This document shows, piece by piece, positions 34,881 to 43,662 of a stretch of DNA of 64,000 nt. The DNA comes from JBOFLG01 sp051657745. GTDB lineage: Bacteria > Actinomycetota > Actinomycetes > Actinomycetales > Dermatophilaceae. A program made the position numbers and the translations under genes. Position 1 is the first letter of the stretch. The number at the start of each line of letters is the position of its first letter. Under the pieces are notes generated by a model that did no database searches, was not told the origin of the DNA, and saw only the letters and a program-made list of their open reading frames with translations. The stretch is from contig JBOFLG010000044.1 in assembly GCA_051657745.1 (NCBI GenBank), positions 1-64,000 of the forward strand, read 5' to 3'.

Positions 34881-35693
34881 GTGAACGCACAGGCCGCCCG
34901 CCGCCGCCACCCAGCGGCGATCGCCGTCCTCGTTATGGTCGGGCTGTTCCTCACCGGTGCGGTGTACGCAGCGGTGGCACCCGAGCCAGCCGCCGCCACA
35001 ACCGCAGCCCTTCCCGCCCAGAACGTCAAGGAGGGCAAGGCACTGTTCCGCGCCAACTGCTCGTCCTGCCACGGCCTCAACGCCGAGGGTCGGCAGAGCG
35101 GTCAAGGCGACCAGGTCGCCGGCCCGTCACTCGCCGGAGTCGGGGCTGCCGCAGTCGACTTCCAGGTCGGCACCGGGCGGATGCCGATGGCGGCACCGGC
35201 CGCTCAGGCGCCCGACAAAGAGGTGGTCTTCAGCGACGAGGAAATCGCAGCACTCGGCGCCTATGTTGCCTCGCTCTCGCCGGGGCCCGCCGTACCCAAC
35301 GACGAGGCAACTGACCCTGCCGACGGCGACCCGGCCAAGGGCGGCGAGTTGTTCCGGGTCAACTGCGCGATGTGTCATAACTTCGCCGGCGCCGGTGGCG
35401 CACTCACCCGCGGCAAGTACGCGCCCGCGATCGGCCGCGACATCGAGGACAAGCACATCTACGAGGCGATGACCACCGGCCCGCAGAGTATGCCCGTCTT
35501 CAACGACGCCACGATCACCCCGGAGAGCAAGCGCGACATCATCGCCTTTCTCGACTCGGTTTCGGAGCAAGAGAACCCCGGCGGGATGACGCTGGGCTCG
35601 CTCGGTCCCGTCACCGAGGGGTTGTTCGCCTGGATCTTCGGGCTCGGCATCCTCGTCGCGTCCGCCGTCTGGCTCGGCTCGAAAGCCGCGTAG
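34881..35693 (+). CDS. qcrC: Menaquinol-cytochrome c reductase, diheme cytochrome c subunit
   Basis: A 270-residue membrane-anchored cytochrome of the bcc complex. Two heme c sites are seen: CSSCH near residue 59 and CAMCH near 165, each followed by GxxG-type loops and methionine ligand segments (MPMAAP, SMPVFND). There is an N-terminal membrane anchor (AIAVLVMVGLFLTGAVY) and a C-terminal one (GLFAWIFGLGILVASAVWLG). In actinobacteria this diheme subunit passes electrons straight to the aa3 oxidase CuA site, replacing soluble cytochrome c. The GTG at 34881 has AGGAAG about 8 bases upstream. It is followed by qcrA after 48 bases. Confidence 0.95.
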   Translation: MNAQAARRRHPAAIAVLVMVGLFLTGAVYAAVAPEPAAATTAALPAQNVKEGKALFRANCSSCHGLNAEGRQSGQGDQVAGPSLAGVGAAAVDFQVGTGRMPMAAPAAQAPDKEVVFSDEEIAALGAYVASLSPGPAVPNDEATDPADGDPAKGGELFRVNCAMCHNFAGAGGALTRGKYAPAIGRDIEDKHIYEAMTTGPQSMPVFNDATITPESKRDIIAFLDSVSEQENPGGMTLGSLGPVTEGLFAWIFGLGILVASAVWLGSKAA

Positions 35694-35741
35694 TCCCCCC
35701 TATCCGCCCCGACCACCAGAGCGACCAGAGATCGGCATCCG

Positions 35742-36869
35742 ATGAGTGACCAGGACACCACCAGCACCACCGCCGGGAGCAGTTCCCTGGTACGCCTTGA
35801 CGACGGCCACGTCACCGGCACTGGCGGCATCCCCGAGCGTTTCGAGAATCCCGGCCACCCACCGCATGTGCCGCGGATGGCCGACGTGGACGAACGGGCT
35901 GCCACTCGGGCCGAGCGTCAGGTGGTCACCTTGTTCGGCCTGTCCATGCTCGGCACGGTGCTGTTCATGGTGCTGTACTTCGTGGTCGACGTGGAGGAGA
36001 CGGTATTCATCCCCGGTGTCGGTGTGACCAGCGCGTCGAACGTCGCGCTTGGCACCACCCTGGCGCTCTCCCTCCTCGGCATCGGCTTCGGCGCGGTGCA
36101 CTGGGCAAAGACCCTGATGTCCGATGAGGAGTTCGTCGAGGAACGGCATCCGATGCGTTCGTCTTCCGACGCCCGGTCCGGGGTGGTTGCCACCCTGCGC
36201 GACAGTGCCCGCACCTCGCAACTCTCGCGGCGTCCGCTGATCAAGTACACGATGGGCGGCGCCCTCGGTCTCTTCGCGGCACCACTTCTCCTGCAGGTCG
36301 GCGGCTCGCTTGGCAAGATGCCGAAGGCCAGCCTGTCAACGACCTTCTGGAACGGCGGCCCCAGCGGGCCGGGCGAGACCGCCGAGTTCCGCCCTCTCCG
36401 GCTGATGCGTGACCCTGAGAACACTCCGATCAGGGCCACCGACGTGACGATCGGCTCGGTGGTGCACGTTCTCCCGGAAGGGTTGCTGCCAGACCCCGAG
36501 ACCGGCGAAGGCGGCGTGAAGCATCCTCTTGAGGAGAAGGCCAAGGCCGCGGTGCTTGTGATGCGCCTCGACCCGGACAAGATCCAGTCCCGAAAGGAAC
36601 TCGATTGGGGGTATGAGGGGATCGTCGCCTATTCGAAGATCTGTACCCATGTCGGCTGTCCAGTTGGCCTGTACGAGCAGCAGACACACCACCTGCTGTG
36701 CCCCTGCCACCAGTCCACCTTCGACGTTGCCCAGGACTGCAAGGTCATCTTCGGGCCCGCCAAACGCGCGTTGCCTCAGTTGAAGATCACCGTCGACGAC
36801 GAGGGGTACCTCATCTCCAGCCAGCCGTTTGCTGAAGCGGTCGGCCCAAGTTTCTGGGAGCGTGACTGA
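35742..36869 (+). CDS. qcrA: Menaquinol-cytochrome c reductase, Rieske Fe-S subunit
   Basis: A 375-residue Rieske protein of the actinobacterial type with three N-terminal helices (about 62-85, 100-122 and 172-192). A twin-arginine-like SRRPLIK motif just before the third helix is as described for the Streptomyces protein, inserted by Sec and then Tat. The 2Fe-2S ligands are in CTHVGCP (near residue 304) and CPCHQS (near 325). It takes electrons from menaquinol and moves them toward QcrC. The ATG at 35742 follows an ACCAGAG stretch. The stop of qcrA and the start of qcrB are 1 base apart. Confidence 0.95.
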   Translation: MSDQDTTSTTAGSSSLVRLDDGHVTGTGGIPERFENPGHPPHVPRMADVDERAATRAERQVVTLFGLSMLGTVLFMVLYFVVDVEETVFIPGVGVTSASNVALGTTLALSLLGIGFGAVHWAKTLMSDEEFVEERHPMRSSSDARSGVVATLRDSARTSQLSRRPLIKYTMGGALGLFAAPLLLQVGGSLGKMPKASLSTTFWNGGPSGPGETAEFRPLRLMRDPENTPIRATDVTIGSVVHVLPEGLLPDPETGEGGVKHPLEEKAKAAVLVMRLDPDKIQSRKELDWGYEGIVAYSKICTHVGCPVGLYEQQTHHLLCPCHQSTFDVAQDCKVIFGPAKRALPQLKITVDDEGYLISSQPFAEAVGPSFWERD

Positions 36870-36870
36870 C

Positions 36871-38613
36871 ATGAGTGCGACGACACCCGAGACAACGACG
36901 CGGGCCGCCGACCACCTCCGCGAAGGCGACCACGCGCCCGCAACGCCGACCTCGACGACCGCCAAAAAGGTGGGTGGTGTCGCTGGGTGGGTCGATGACC
37001 GTACCGGCGCCGCGAAGCCGCTCGGGTACCTGATGAAGAAGGTCTTTCCCGATCACTGGTCGTTCATGCTCGGCGAGATCGCCATGTACTCGATGATTGT
37101 CTGCCTGCTGACCGGAGTCTTCCTCACATTCTGGTACGTGCCGAGCGCGGGCCTGATTCCCTATGACGGCTCGTATGTGCCGCTCCGTGGACAGCAGGTG
37201 TCGGAGGCATACGCGTCGACCCTTGACATCTCCTTCGACATCAAGGGCGGGCTGATCATCCGCCAGATCCACCACTGGGCGGCGCTGATGTTCATCGTCG
37301 CTCTGGTCGTTCATATGTTCCGGGTCTTCTTCACCGGGGCCTTCCGTAAGCCACGGGAGGTCAACTGGGTCATCGGATCCGTGCTTGCCCTCCTCGCCGC
37401 GGTCGAGGGCTTCGCGGGGTACTCCCTTCCCGACGACCTCCTCTCGGGCACGGGCATCCGGGCGATGCAGGGCTTCGTCCAAAGCGCGCCGGTCGTCGGC
37501 TCATACCTGGTCTACGCCATCTTCGGCGGGCCCTTCCCCGGCGAGGCGATCATCCCCCGGCTGTACTCGGTGCACATCCTGCTGATCCCCGCGCTTCTCG
37601 TCGGGCTGTTCATTGCCCACATTGGCCTGGTGTTCGTCCACAAGCACACCCAGTTCCCCGGGCCGGGCCGCACCAACGACAACGTTGTTGGCTATCCGGT
37701 CATGCCGGTGTACGCCGCCAAAGCAGGGGGCTTCTTCTTCATCGTCTTCGGCATCCTGGCGCTCATCTCGGCCGTGGTCCAGATCAACCCGATCTGGGGG
37801 TACGGGCCATACGACCCGTCGGCCGTCACCGCTGGCTCACAGCCCGACTGGTACATGGGATTTGCCGATGGAGCCCTACGCCTGCTTCCGGGCTGGCTGG
37901 AGTTCTCGGTGTTCGGCTACACTATCTCGGCCAACATCTTCCCCGGTGCCCTGATCCTGCTCCCGCTGGTCTACGTCGTGCTGGCTGTCTACCCGTTCCT
38001 CGAGAGTTTTGTCACCAAGGACACTCGCGAGCACCATCTCCTACAGCGGCCACGTAATGCGCCCGTGCGTACCGGTATCGGGATGGCGGGTATCACTGCC
38101 TACTCGGTGCTGCTGTTCGCCTCCGGCAACGACATCATGGCGATCAAGCTGGATATGTCCATCAACGACCTCACGTGGTTCTTCCGCATCGGCTTCTTCG
38201 TCCTTCCTCTCATTGCGTTCTGGGTAACCAAGCGAATCTGCCTGTCCCTCCAACGTCGTGACCGGGAAACTGTCCTGCATGGGCGCGAAACCGGCGTGAT
38301 TATCCGCACCCCCGACGGGCGCTTCTTCGAACGCCACGAAGCATTGCTGCCGGCCGACCAGTGGGTACTTGTCCAACACGAACCGGTGCAGCCTCTCCAT
38401 CTGGAGGCACCGATCGACAAGCACGGTGTTGCCCGGCCGGCGGCCCGGAAAGACCGCCTCCGGGCCCGGTTGTCCAACTTCTACTTCAAGGACGCCGTCA
38501 ACCCAGTCACCCCCGCGGAACTCGCCGCAGCACATCACCATGGCGAGGGTCACGAGGCCATCGAAGCGCCAGAGCCAGGCGACGACCGCATCATCGAGGC
38601 TGCCGAACGCTGA
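36871..38613 (+). CDS. qcrB: Menaquinol-cytochrome c reductase, cytochrome b subunit
   Basis: A 580-residue cytochrome b. The core (about 50-420) has heme-ligating histidine pairs in the second and fourth helices (IRQIHHWAALMFIVALVVHMFR, then YSVHILLIPALLVGLFIAHIGLVFVHKH) and the quinol-site PDWY motif. A C-terminal extension of about 150 residues facing the cytoplasm is typical of actinobacterial QcrB. This is the target protein of Q203/telacebec-type inhibitors in mycobacteria. The ATG at 36871 directly follows qcrA. A hairpin just after the stop probably ends the operon. Confidence 0.96.
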   Translation: MSATTPETTTRAADHLREGDHAPATPTSTTAKKVGGVAGWVDDRTGAAKPLGYLMKKVFPDHWSFMLGEIAMYSMIVCLLTGVFLTFWYVPSAGLIPYDGSYVPLRGQQVSEAYASTLDISFDIKGGLIIRQIHHWAALMFIVALVVHMFRVFFTGAFRKPREVNWVIGSVLALLAAVEGFAGYSLPDDLLSGTGIRAMQGFVQSAPVVGSYLVYAIFGGPFPGEAIIPRLYSVHILLIPALLVGLFIAHIGLVFVHKHTQFPGPGRTNDNVVGYPVMPVYAAKAGGFFFIVFGILALISAVVQINPIWGYGPYDPSAVTAGSQPDWYMGFADGALRLLPGWLEFSVFGYTISANIFPGALILLPLVYVVLAVYPFLESFVTKDTREHHLLQRPRNAPVRTGIGMAGITAYSVLLFASGNDIMAIKLDMSINDLTWFFRIGFFVLPLIAFWVTKRICLSLQRRDRETVLHGRETGVIIRTPDGRFFERHEALLPADQWVLVQHEPVQPLHLEAPIDKHGVARPAARKDRLRARLSNFYFKDAVNPVTPAELAAAHHHGEGHEAIEAPEPGDDRIIEAAER

Positions 38614-38631
38614 TCCCTGCGTGACCCTGCT

Positions 38632-38660
38632 GCGGTACCGCCCGCCCACGGTACGGCCGC
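38632..38660 (+). terminator. Possible terminator after qcrB
   Basis: GTACCG pairs with CGGTAC around an 8-base loop, with an outer GCG/CGC pair past a small bulge, 19 bases after the qcrB stop. There is no T-run. The rest of the gap to 38820 holds no reading frame I can support. Confidence 0.4.
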
Positions 38661-38820
38661 CGATCCACCTCGACACGTCATGGCTGTATCGCAGTGGTCT
38701 GAGCACAGTTCGCCGAGCACCGTGGCAGTCGGCGACCCATGCGCACTGCTACCCGGACCCGAGCGCTGGCCCTGTGGCACGGACCTTCGTCGGTCGTGAA
38801 CATCACCGGGTGGCAAGGTG

Positions 38821-39180
38821 GTGACCGTGCATCCAATCAGCGAGGCAGAGTTCGACGTCATCGTCCGTGATGCCCTCGATGGCGTCCCGTCCGAGCTTCT
38901 CGCAATGCTCGACAACGTGGTCTTCCTCGTCGACGAGGAACCACCAGCCGATGAACCCGACCTTCTCGGGCTCTACGAGGGAACCCCTCTGACCGACCGT
39001 GGGGAACTATGGACTGCAGGATCCTTGCCCGACCGGATCACACTCTTTCGCGGGCCGCTCACCAGAATGTGTGAGGATATTGCGGACCTCACCGACGAGA
39101 TTGCCGTCACAGTCGTCCACGAGATCGCCCACCACTTCGGCATCGACGACGACAACCTCCACCGACTCGGCTGGGGGTGA
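38821..39180 (+). CDS. Small zincin-like metallopeptidase family protein (DUF1025/PF06262 type)
   Basis: A 119-residue protein with the family signature VTVVHEIAHHFGIDD (HExxHHxGI) near residue 99, a zinc-binding helix. The N-terminal region has FDVIVRDALDGVPSEL and LLGLYEGTPLTDR. These minimal zincins are common in actinobacteria; whether they are active peptidases is unsettled. Two adjacent GTG codons (38818 and 38821) are possible starts with only a weak AAGG upstream. It sits between the two halves of the respiratory cluster, downstream of qcrB and convergent with ctaF. Confidence 0.88.
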   Translation: MTVHPISEAEFDVIVRDALDGVPSELLAMLDNVVFLVDEEPPADEPDLLGLYEGTPLTDRGELWTAGSLPDRITLFRGPLTRMCEDIADLTDEIAVTVVHEIAHHFGIDDDNLHRLGWG

Positions 39181-39247
39181 TGCCCGCAGCCCTGCCCTCC
39201 CGCAGCACCCGAAGTATCGACTTCACGCCACCAGACACGGTGCGGAT

Positions 39248-39265
39248 TCTGGCAGAGCTGCCAGA
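39248..39265. terminator. Perfect palindrome between zincin gene and ctaF
   Basis: TCTGGCAGAGCTGCCAGA is an 18-base perfect inverted repeat in the 117-base gap between two convergent genes. It is likely a bidirectional terminator. Confidence 0.6.
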
Positions 39266-39297
39266 TACGGGAGAGCCTCACGCGTCTCGCCGTCGCC

Positions 39298-39711
39298 CTA
39301 CAGTGCGTCCGGGCCCCGCCAGTACTCGAATGTCCACGAAATCAACGCCGGCACGGCAAAGGCTGCGCCAATGATGAACAACCACCAGTCGACAGCCAAA
39401 CCAAGGAAACACACTGCCGCCGCCAGGCCGAGGAACAGCGGCTGCCAACTGTGTGGGCTGAAGAAGCCGTACTCTCCCTGGATTTCCTCGACATCGCCGA
39501 GTGGGTCGTCGGACGGGTCGCGCTCAAGGTGCTTGCGCGTCATCGAGAGGTACCAGGCGATCATCAGACCGAGCAATGCAGTGAGAATCAACGCGATCAG
39601 CCCGACATACTCCAGACCGAGAGTGCTGCGAGCGGTCCACATGCCATAGATGACCGCCATGGCAGAGGCGAACACGCCGACTAGCACACCAATGCGCTCC
39701 ATCGCCCGCAT
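39298..39711 (-). CDS. ctaF: Cytochrome c oxidase subunit IV, actinobacterial type
   Basis: A 137-residue membrane protein with about four helices: two in the N-terminal half (IGVLVGVFASAMAVIYGMW and GLIALILTALLGLMIAWYLS) and two at the C-terminus. GEYGFFSPHSWQPLFLG between the pairs is the family hallmark. It is an accessory subunit of the aa3 oxidase. The ATG at 39711 starts 4 bases after the ctaD stop; the longer frame to 39777 overlaps ctaD and is not needed. It is last in the leftward ctaC-ctaD-ctaF operon. Confidence 0.93.
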   Translation of the reverse strand: MRAMERIGVLVGVFASAMAVIYGMWTARSTLGLEYVGLIALILTALLGLMIAWYLSMTRKHLERDPSDDPLGDVEEIQGEYGFFSPHSWQPLFLGLAAAVCFLGLAVDWWLFIIGAAFAVPALISWTFEYWRGPDAL

Positions 39712-39715
39712 GTGC

Positions 39716-41509
39716 TCAGCGCCCCTTCGGGTGGGGACGCTGAGCAGTGTCAGCGCTCTCCACCGTGTCGTTGTCATGAAGGTCAGCTGGGCCGAGGACG
39801 GCTACCACGCCGTGCCGTTCGGCGACCCTGGACTCGTAGCGGGCCGAGGCGGCAGCGACCTCAGGGTGATGGACGTCAAAAGCCGGACGCTCGGACCTGA
39901 TCCGCGGGATGCGGTCAAAATTGTGCCGTGGCGGAGGGCAGGACGTCACCCACTCGAGGGATGCACCGTAGCCCCACGGATCGTCGGTCTCGACGAGCGG
40001 AGCAGTTCGCCAGGTATTCCAGATGTTGTAGAAGAAGGGGAACATCGACGCCGCGAGAATGAAGGCGCCAAGCGTGGAGACCTGGTTGCCGAAGGTCCAG
40101 CCAGATTCGGGGATGTAGTCGGCATACCTTCGCGGCATGCCTTGGGCGCCAAGAATGTGCTGAACGAAGAAGGTGGTGTGGAAACCCACGAAGAGCATCC
40201 AGAAGTGGATCTTGCCAAGCCGCTCGTCGAGCATCCGACCGGTGAACTTGGGCCACCAGAAATAGAACCCCGCGAACATCGCGAATACCACGGTGCCGAA
40301 CACAACGTAATGGAAGTGCGCGACAACGAAATAACTGTCGGAGAGATGAAAGTCGAGCGGCGGGCTGGCGAGAATAATCCCCGTGAGTCCACCAAGCAGG
40401 AATGTGATGAGAAACCCGATCGCCCACAGCATCGGTGTCGAGAAATCGAGTTTGCCACCCCACATCGTACCGATCCAGTTGAAGAACTTTACTCCCGTCG
40501 GCACGGCGATCAGCATCGTCATGATCGCGAAGAAGGGCAGCAGCACCTGGCCAGTAGCGTACATGTGATGCGCCCACACCGACACCGAAAGTGCTGCAAT
40601 GGCGATAGTGGCGTACACCAAGGTCTTGTATCCGAAAATCGGCTTCCGGGAGAACACCGGAAGTATTTCAGAAATGACCCCGAAGAACGGGAGCGCGATG
40701 ATGTACACCTCCGGGTGACCGAAGAACCAGAAGATGTGCTGCCAGAGGAGCGCGCCACCGTTCTCGGGGTCGAAAACATGTGCACCAAAACGGCGGTCTG
40801 CCCCGAGCGCGAACAGCGCGGCAGCCAGGGCTGGGAAGGCGATCAGCACCAGGATTGACGTGATGAGCACGGTCCAGGTGAAGATCGGCAGCCGGAACAT
40901 CGTCATACCGGGAGCGCGCATGCACAGAATGGTGGTGATGAAGTTGACGGCGCCCATGATCGTTCCGAAGCCACCAAGCGCGAGACCGAAGACCCAGAGG
41001 TCACCACCGAGTCCAGGGCTGTAGACGTCATCGGACAGTGGCGCATAGGCGAACCACCCAAACGATGCGGCCCCTCCCGGCGTGAGGAACCCAGCACCGG
41101 CGATCAGCCCGCCGAAGAGGTAGAGCCAGTACGCGAACATGTTCAGGCGCGGAAAGGCAACATCGGGGGCGCCGATCTGCAACGGCATCAGGGCATTCGC
41201 GAAACCGGCAAACAGCGGGGTTGCAAACAGCAGCAGCATGATTGTGCCGTGCATGGTGAACATCTGGTTGTACTGATCGGGGTTGTCGACGATTTGCTGC
41301 CCAGGGCTTGCCAACTCGGCCCGGATCACCAATGCCATCACACCGGCCAGGATGAACCAGATAAACGACGTGATGAAGTAAAGATTCCCGATGACCTTGT
41401 GGTCGGTGGACGTCATCCACTTGACGACGGTGGCACCCGGGGCGAGACGACGTGGGCGCGCTGGCGCAGATGTCTCGCGGAACATCGTCGACTCGGTGGC
41501 CGCACTCAT
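39716..41509 (-). CDS. ctaD: Cytochrome c oxidase subunit I
   Basis: Catalytic subunit of the aa3 oxidase, 597 residues with twelve helices. Heme a and a3/CuB ligands are visible: MHGTIMLLLF (low-spin heme His), FFGHPEVYIIALPFFG (CuB His and the cross-linked Tyr), VWAHHMYATG (paired CuB His) and VAHFHYVVFGTV (heme a3 and heme a His). The C-terminal tail past about 540 is hydrophilic. It reduces oxygen to water and pumps protons. Its ATG overlaps the ctaC stop by 4 bases (ATGA), so the two are coupled. Confidence 0.97.
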   Translation of the reverse strand: MSAATESTMFRETSAPARPRRLAPGATVVKWMTSTDHKVIGNLYFITSFIWFILAGVMALVIRAELASPGQQIVDNPDQYNQMFTMHGTIMLLLFATPLFAGFANALMPLQIGAPDVAFPRLNMFAYWLYLFGGLIAGAGFLTPGGAASFGWFAYAPLSDDVYSPGLGGDLWVFGLALGGFGTIMGAVNFITTILCMRAPGMTMFRLPIFTWTVLITSILVLIAFPALAAALFALGADRRFGAHVFDPENGGALLWQHIFWFFGHPEVYIIALPFFGVISEILPVFSRKPIFGYKTLVYATIAIAALSVSVWAHHMYATGQVLLPFFAIMTMLIAVPTGVKFFNWIGTMWGGKLDFSTPMLWAIGFLITFLLGGLTGIILASPPLDFHLSDSYFVVAHFHYVVFGTVVFAMFAGFYFWWPKFTGRMLDERLGKIHFWMLFVGFHTTFFVQHILGAQGMPRRYADYIPESGWTFGNQVSTLGAFILAASMFPFFYNIWNTWRTAPLVETDDPWGYGASLEWVTSCPPPRHNFDRIPRIRSERPAFDVHHPEVAAASARYESRVAERHGVVAVLGPADLHDNDTVESADTAQRPHPKGR

Positions 41510-42426
41510 CCTCGGTTCCCTCCATCGACTGTCTCGCTCACAACTTGACCATCCATCAACTCTTCGCGATTCAACTCATTGTTGAGCAAGCCACTCTGAC
41601 CTTTTCCGCGCAACTCGGCGATATGTGCCTCGTAGTCCGATCGCGGCACGACCTTGACGTTGAACAGCATCTGCGAGTGGTACGCGCCGCACAGTTCGGC
41701 GCAAAGGCCGTTGAACTCGCCCTCCTGGGTGGTGACAACCTGGAAGCGGTTCACACGACCCGGAATGGTGTCCATCTTCTGGAGGAAGGCCGGAACCCAG
41801 AACGAATGGATGACGTCGCGCGCCGTGAGGACGAACTCGACTCTCTCGCCGACCGGGAGGTACAGCGTCGGCATCGTCTTCTTCGCACCCGGCTCACCTG
41901 TCAAGATGGCCTGCGTACCCACCTCGTGGACGTCCTCCTGGACGTAGTTGAAATCCCAACTCCACTGTTTTCCGACGACGTTGACGGTGACATCTGGTGT
42001 GGTCGAGGTGTCGAGCAGGGCCGCCTCGTCCCGCGCGGTGTAGTAGAAGAGCACGACGACCATGAAGATCGGAACGACGGTGTAGAGAATCTCGATCGGG
42101 ATGTTGTACCGCAGCTGGATTGGTAGCTCGTTGTCGTCACGACGACGGCGATACGCGACGACACACCAGAGGATCAACCCGATGACGAGGACACCAACGG
42201 CGATCGCCGCGATCCATGACCCCACCCACAGAGTGGTGACCCGCTCGCCACCCTCGGTGACCGCCGGCGGCAGCCAGCCTGTCGAGGCGTCGCCCCGGAG
42301 CTCATCGCTCGCGCAGGCGCTTAACGACATGGTCGACAGCACTCCGGCGAGTGCCATCGACCCAACCCGTCGGCACTGCCGGCGACGCGGGTGGAGATCG
42401 TGCTCGGGCACTCGTGAATCCTTCAT
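41506..42426 (-). CDS. ctaC: Cytochrome c oxidase subunit II
   Basis: A 306-residue lipoprotein-type subunit. The N-terminal signal ends with a lipobox (LSAC, Cys near 38). Two helices (about 68-90 and 112-130) form the membrane hairpin. The CuA domain follows, with aromatic KQWSWDFNY near 151 and the copper ligands in CAELCGAYHSQM near 243 plus the earlier His in VIHSFWVP. It accepts electrons from QcrC. The ATG at 42426 lies 24 bases after a TAGTGT hexamer, with no clear ribosome site. It is first in the ctaC-ctaD-ctaF operon and divergent from the desulfurase-like gene. Confidence 0.95.
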   Translation of the reverse strand: MKDSRVPEHDLHPRRRQCRRVGSMALAGVLSTMSLSACASDELRGDASTGWLPPAVTEGGERVTTLWVGSWIAAIAVGVLVIGLILWCVVAYRRRRDDNELPIQLRYNIPIEILYTVVPIFMVVVLFYYTARDEAALLDTSTTPDVTVNVVGKQWSWDFNYVQEDVHEVGTQAILTGEPGAKKTMPTLYLPVGERVEFVLTARDVIHSFWVPAFLQKMDTIPGRVNRFQVVTTQEGEFNGLCAELCGAYHSQMLFNVKVVPRSDYEAHIAELRGKGQSGLLNNELNREELMDGQVVSETVDGGNRG

Positions 42427-42450
42427 CTGGATGAGGTCAAGAACGTCGTC

Positions 42451-42456
42451 ACACTA
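42451..42456 (-). promoter_or_regulatory. Possible -10 element for ctaCDF
   Basis: TAGTGT on the minus strand, 24 bases before the ctaC ATG, which would give a short leader of about 18 bases. Confidence 0.4.
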
Positions 42457-42490
42457 CTGCACGTGCGGGTTTCGGAGCCGGCAGGGGGGC

Positions 42491-42496
42491 TAGCGT
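42491..42496 (+). promoter_or_regulatory. -10 element for desulfurase-like gene
   Basis: TAGCGT, 8 bases before the ATG at 42505; the message would be leaderless or nearly so. Confidence 0.45.
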
Positions 42497-42504
42497 CTAA
42501 CCCC

Positions 42505-43662
42505 ATGCCGACCTCTTCAGACGGCGACCTGCACGGACGCTCGAGCGGTCTGCTCGACGCGTCCCGAGGGCCGCTGCACCCGGTAGCTGTCGAGACGCTC
42601 CATGCGGCGGTCGAGATCGGCTGGGCCGATGTGGCGCAGCGTCATTCGCCGGGGCGCCGAGCGCGGGCGCTGCTCGACACCGCCCGCGAAGTGCTGGCCG
42701 GCGCACTGGGTGTGCGTCCTGACGAGCTGTCGGTCCATGCGTCGTCCGCCGATGCTCTCGCCATCGGGCTCGCGGGTCTGCGGCAGGCTCGCCGCCGAGC
42801 CGGCACCCGGGTGCTCGCCTCGGCCGTCGAACGGTCGGTCGTGCTCCTCGACCCACACGTGGTGCCGGTGCCGGTCGACCGGGTCGGGAGAGTCGACCTC
42901 GGCCGGTGGGCCGACGCGGTCGTCGAGCGCGGCCTCGCCGCCGTGGTGCTGCAGAGCGCCAACGGCGAGGTTGGGACCCGCCAGCCGCTGGTCGAGGCCA
43001 GCGCGCTCGCCGCGCACCACGGTGTCCCTCTCCTCGTCGATGCCACCGCGTCGCTCGGACGCGATGACGTGCCGTCGGTGGGTGAGGTCGTGGTAGCCGA
43101 CGCAGCCACGTTCGGCGGGCCGCCGCTGGGGCTGCTGGGTGTACGCACCGGCACTCGCTGGAGCCTGCCGCCCCCCCGTCGCGATGCCGAACATGGCCGT
43201 AGTTGGGCCCCGCCCTGGACACCGCTCGTCCTCGCTGCGGCCGAGGCATGGCGACAGGGCGAGCGCGACCGGGCGAGCGACGCGCACGACGCCCGGGCCC
43301 TGGTCGACCTGATTCGGTCGGCCGCGACGTCGGTGCCTGACGTCGAGGTGGTGGGTGACGCGGTTGACCGACTCCCGCATGTGGTCACCTTCAGCGCGCT
43401 CTACGCCGACGGCGAGGCGATGGTCGACGACCTGGCCACGCGTGGCCTCGCTGTCGGGTCAGGGTCGGCGTGCTCGTCAAGCCTGCTGCAGCCCAGCCAT
43501 ACTCTGGCCGCGATGGGAGTACTGACGCACGGAAACGTGCGGGTGTCGCTGCCCCTCGCCGCAGTCTCCCCAGGCCGTGCCGGCGACGTGCGACAGCTCA
43601 TCGCAGCCTTTCCCGAGGTGGTCACCGAAATCCGCCGCCGACTCCACACGGAGGGGCTGTGA
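42505..43662 (+). CDS. Cysteine desulfurase-like aminotransferase class V protein lacking the PLP lysine
   Basis: A 385-residue protein of the NifS/IscS/SufS fold. Conserved parts are LDASRGPLHPVAVETL, SANGEVGTRQPL (NNEVG-type motif), PLLVDATASLG with the cofactor-binding Asp, and GSGSACSSSLLQPSHTL with the active-site cysteine. The lysine that forms the Schiff base with PLP, normally in a SAHKFGGPKG motif, is absent: the matching stretch reads DAATFGGPPLG, with Thr at that place. So normal desulfurase chemistry is doubtful, while sulfur carrying by the cysteine remains possible. The stop overlaps the start of a TusA-like gene (GTGA). NCBI-style annotation knows fused desulfurase-TusA proteins in actinobacteria; here the two parts are separate genes. 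Confidence 0.85.
   Translation: MPTSSDGDLHGRSSGLLDASRGPLHPVAVETLHAAVEIGWADVAQRHSPGRRARALLDTAREVLAGALGVRPDELSVHASSADALAIGLAGLRQARRRAGTRVLASAVERSVVLLDPHVVPVPVDRVGRVDLGRWADAVVERGLAAVVLQSANGEVGTRQPLVEASALAAHHGVPLLVDATASLGRDDVPSVGEVVVADAATFGGPPLGLLGVRTGTRWSLPPPRRDAEHGRSWAPPWTPLVLAAAEAWRQGERDRASDAHDARALVDLIRSAATSVPDVEVVGDAVDRLPHVVTFSALYADGEAMVDDLATRGLAVGSGSACSSSLLQPSHTLAAMGVLTHGNVRVSLPLAAVSPGRAGDVRQLIAAFPEVVTEIRRRLHTEGL

Noticed and set aside
38680..38799. 39-codon frame between qcrB and the zincin gene (starts MAVSQWSEH)
   Set aside because: No ribosome site, no -10 element, no recognisable sequence; probably chance.
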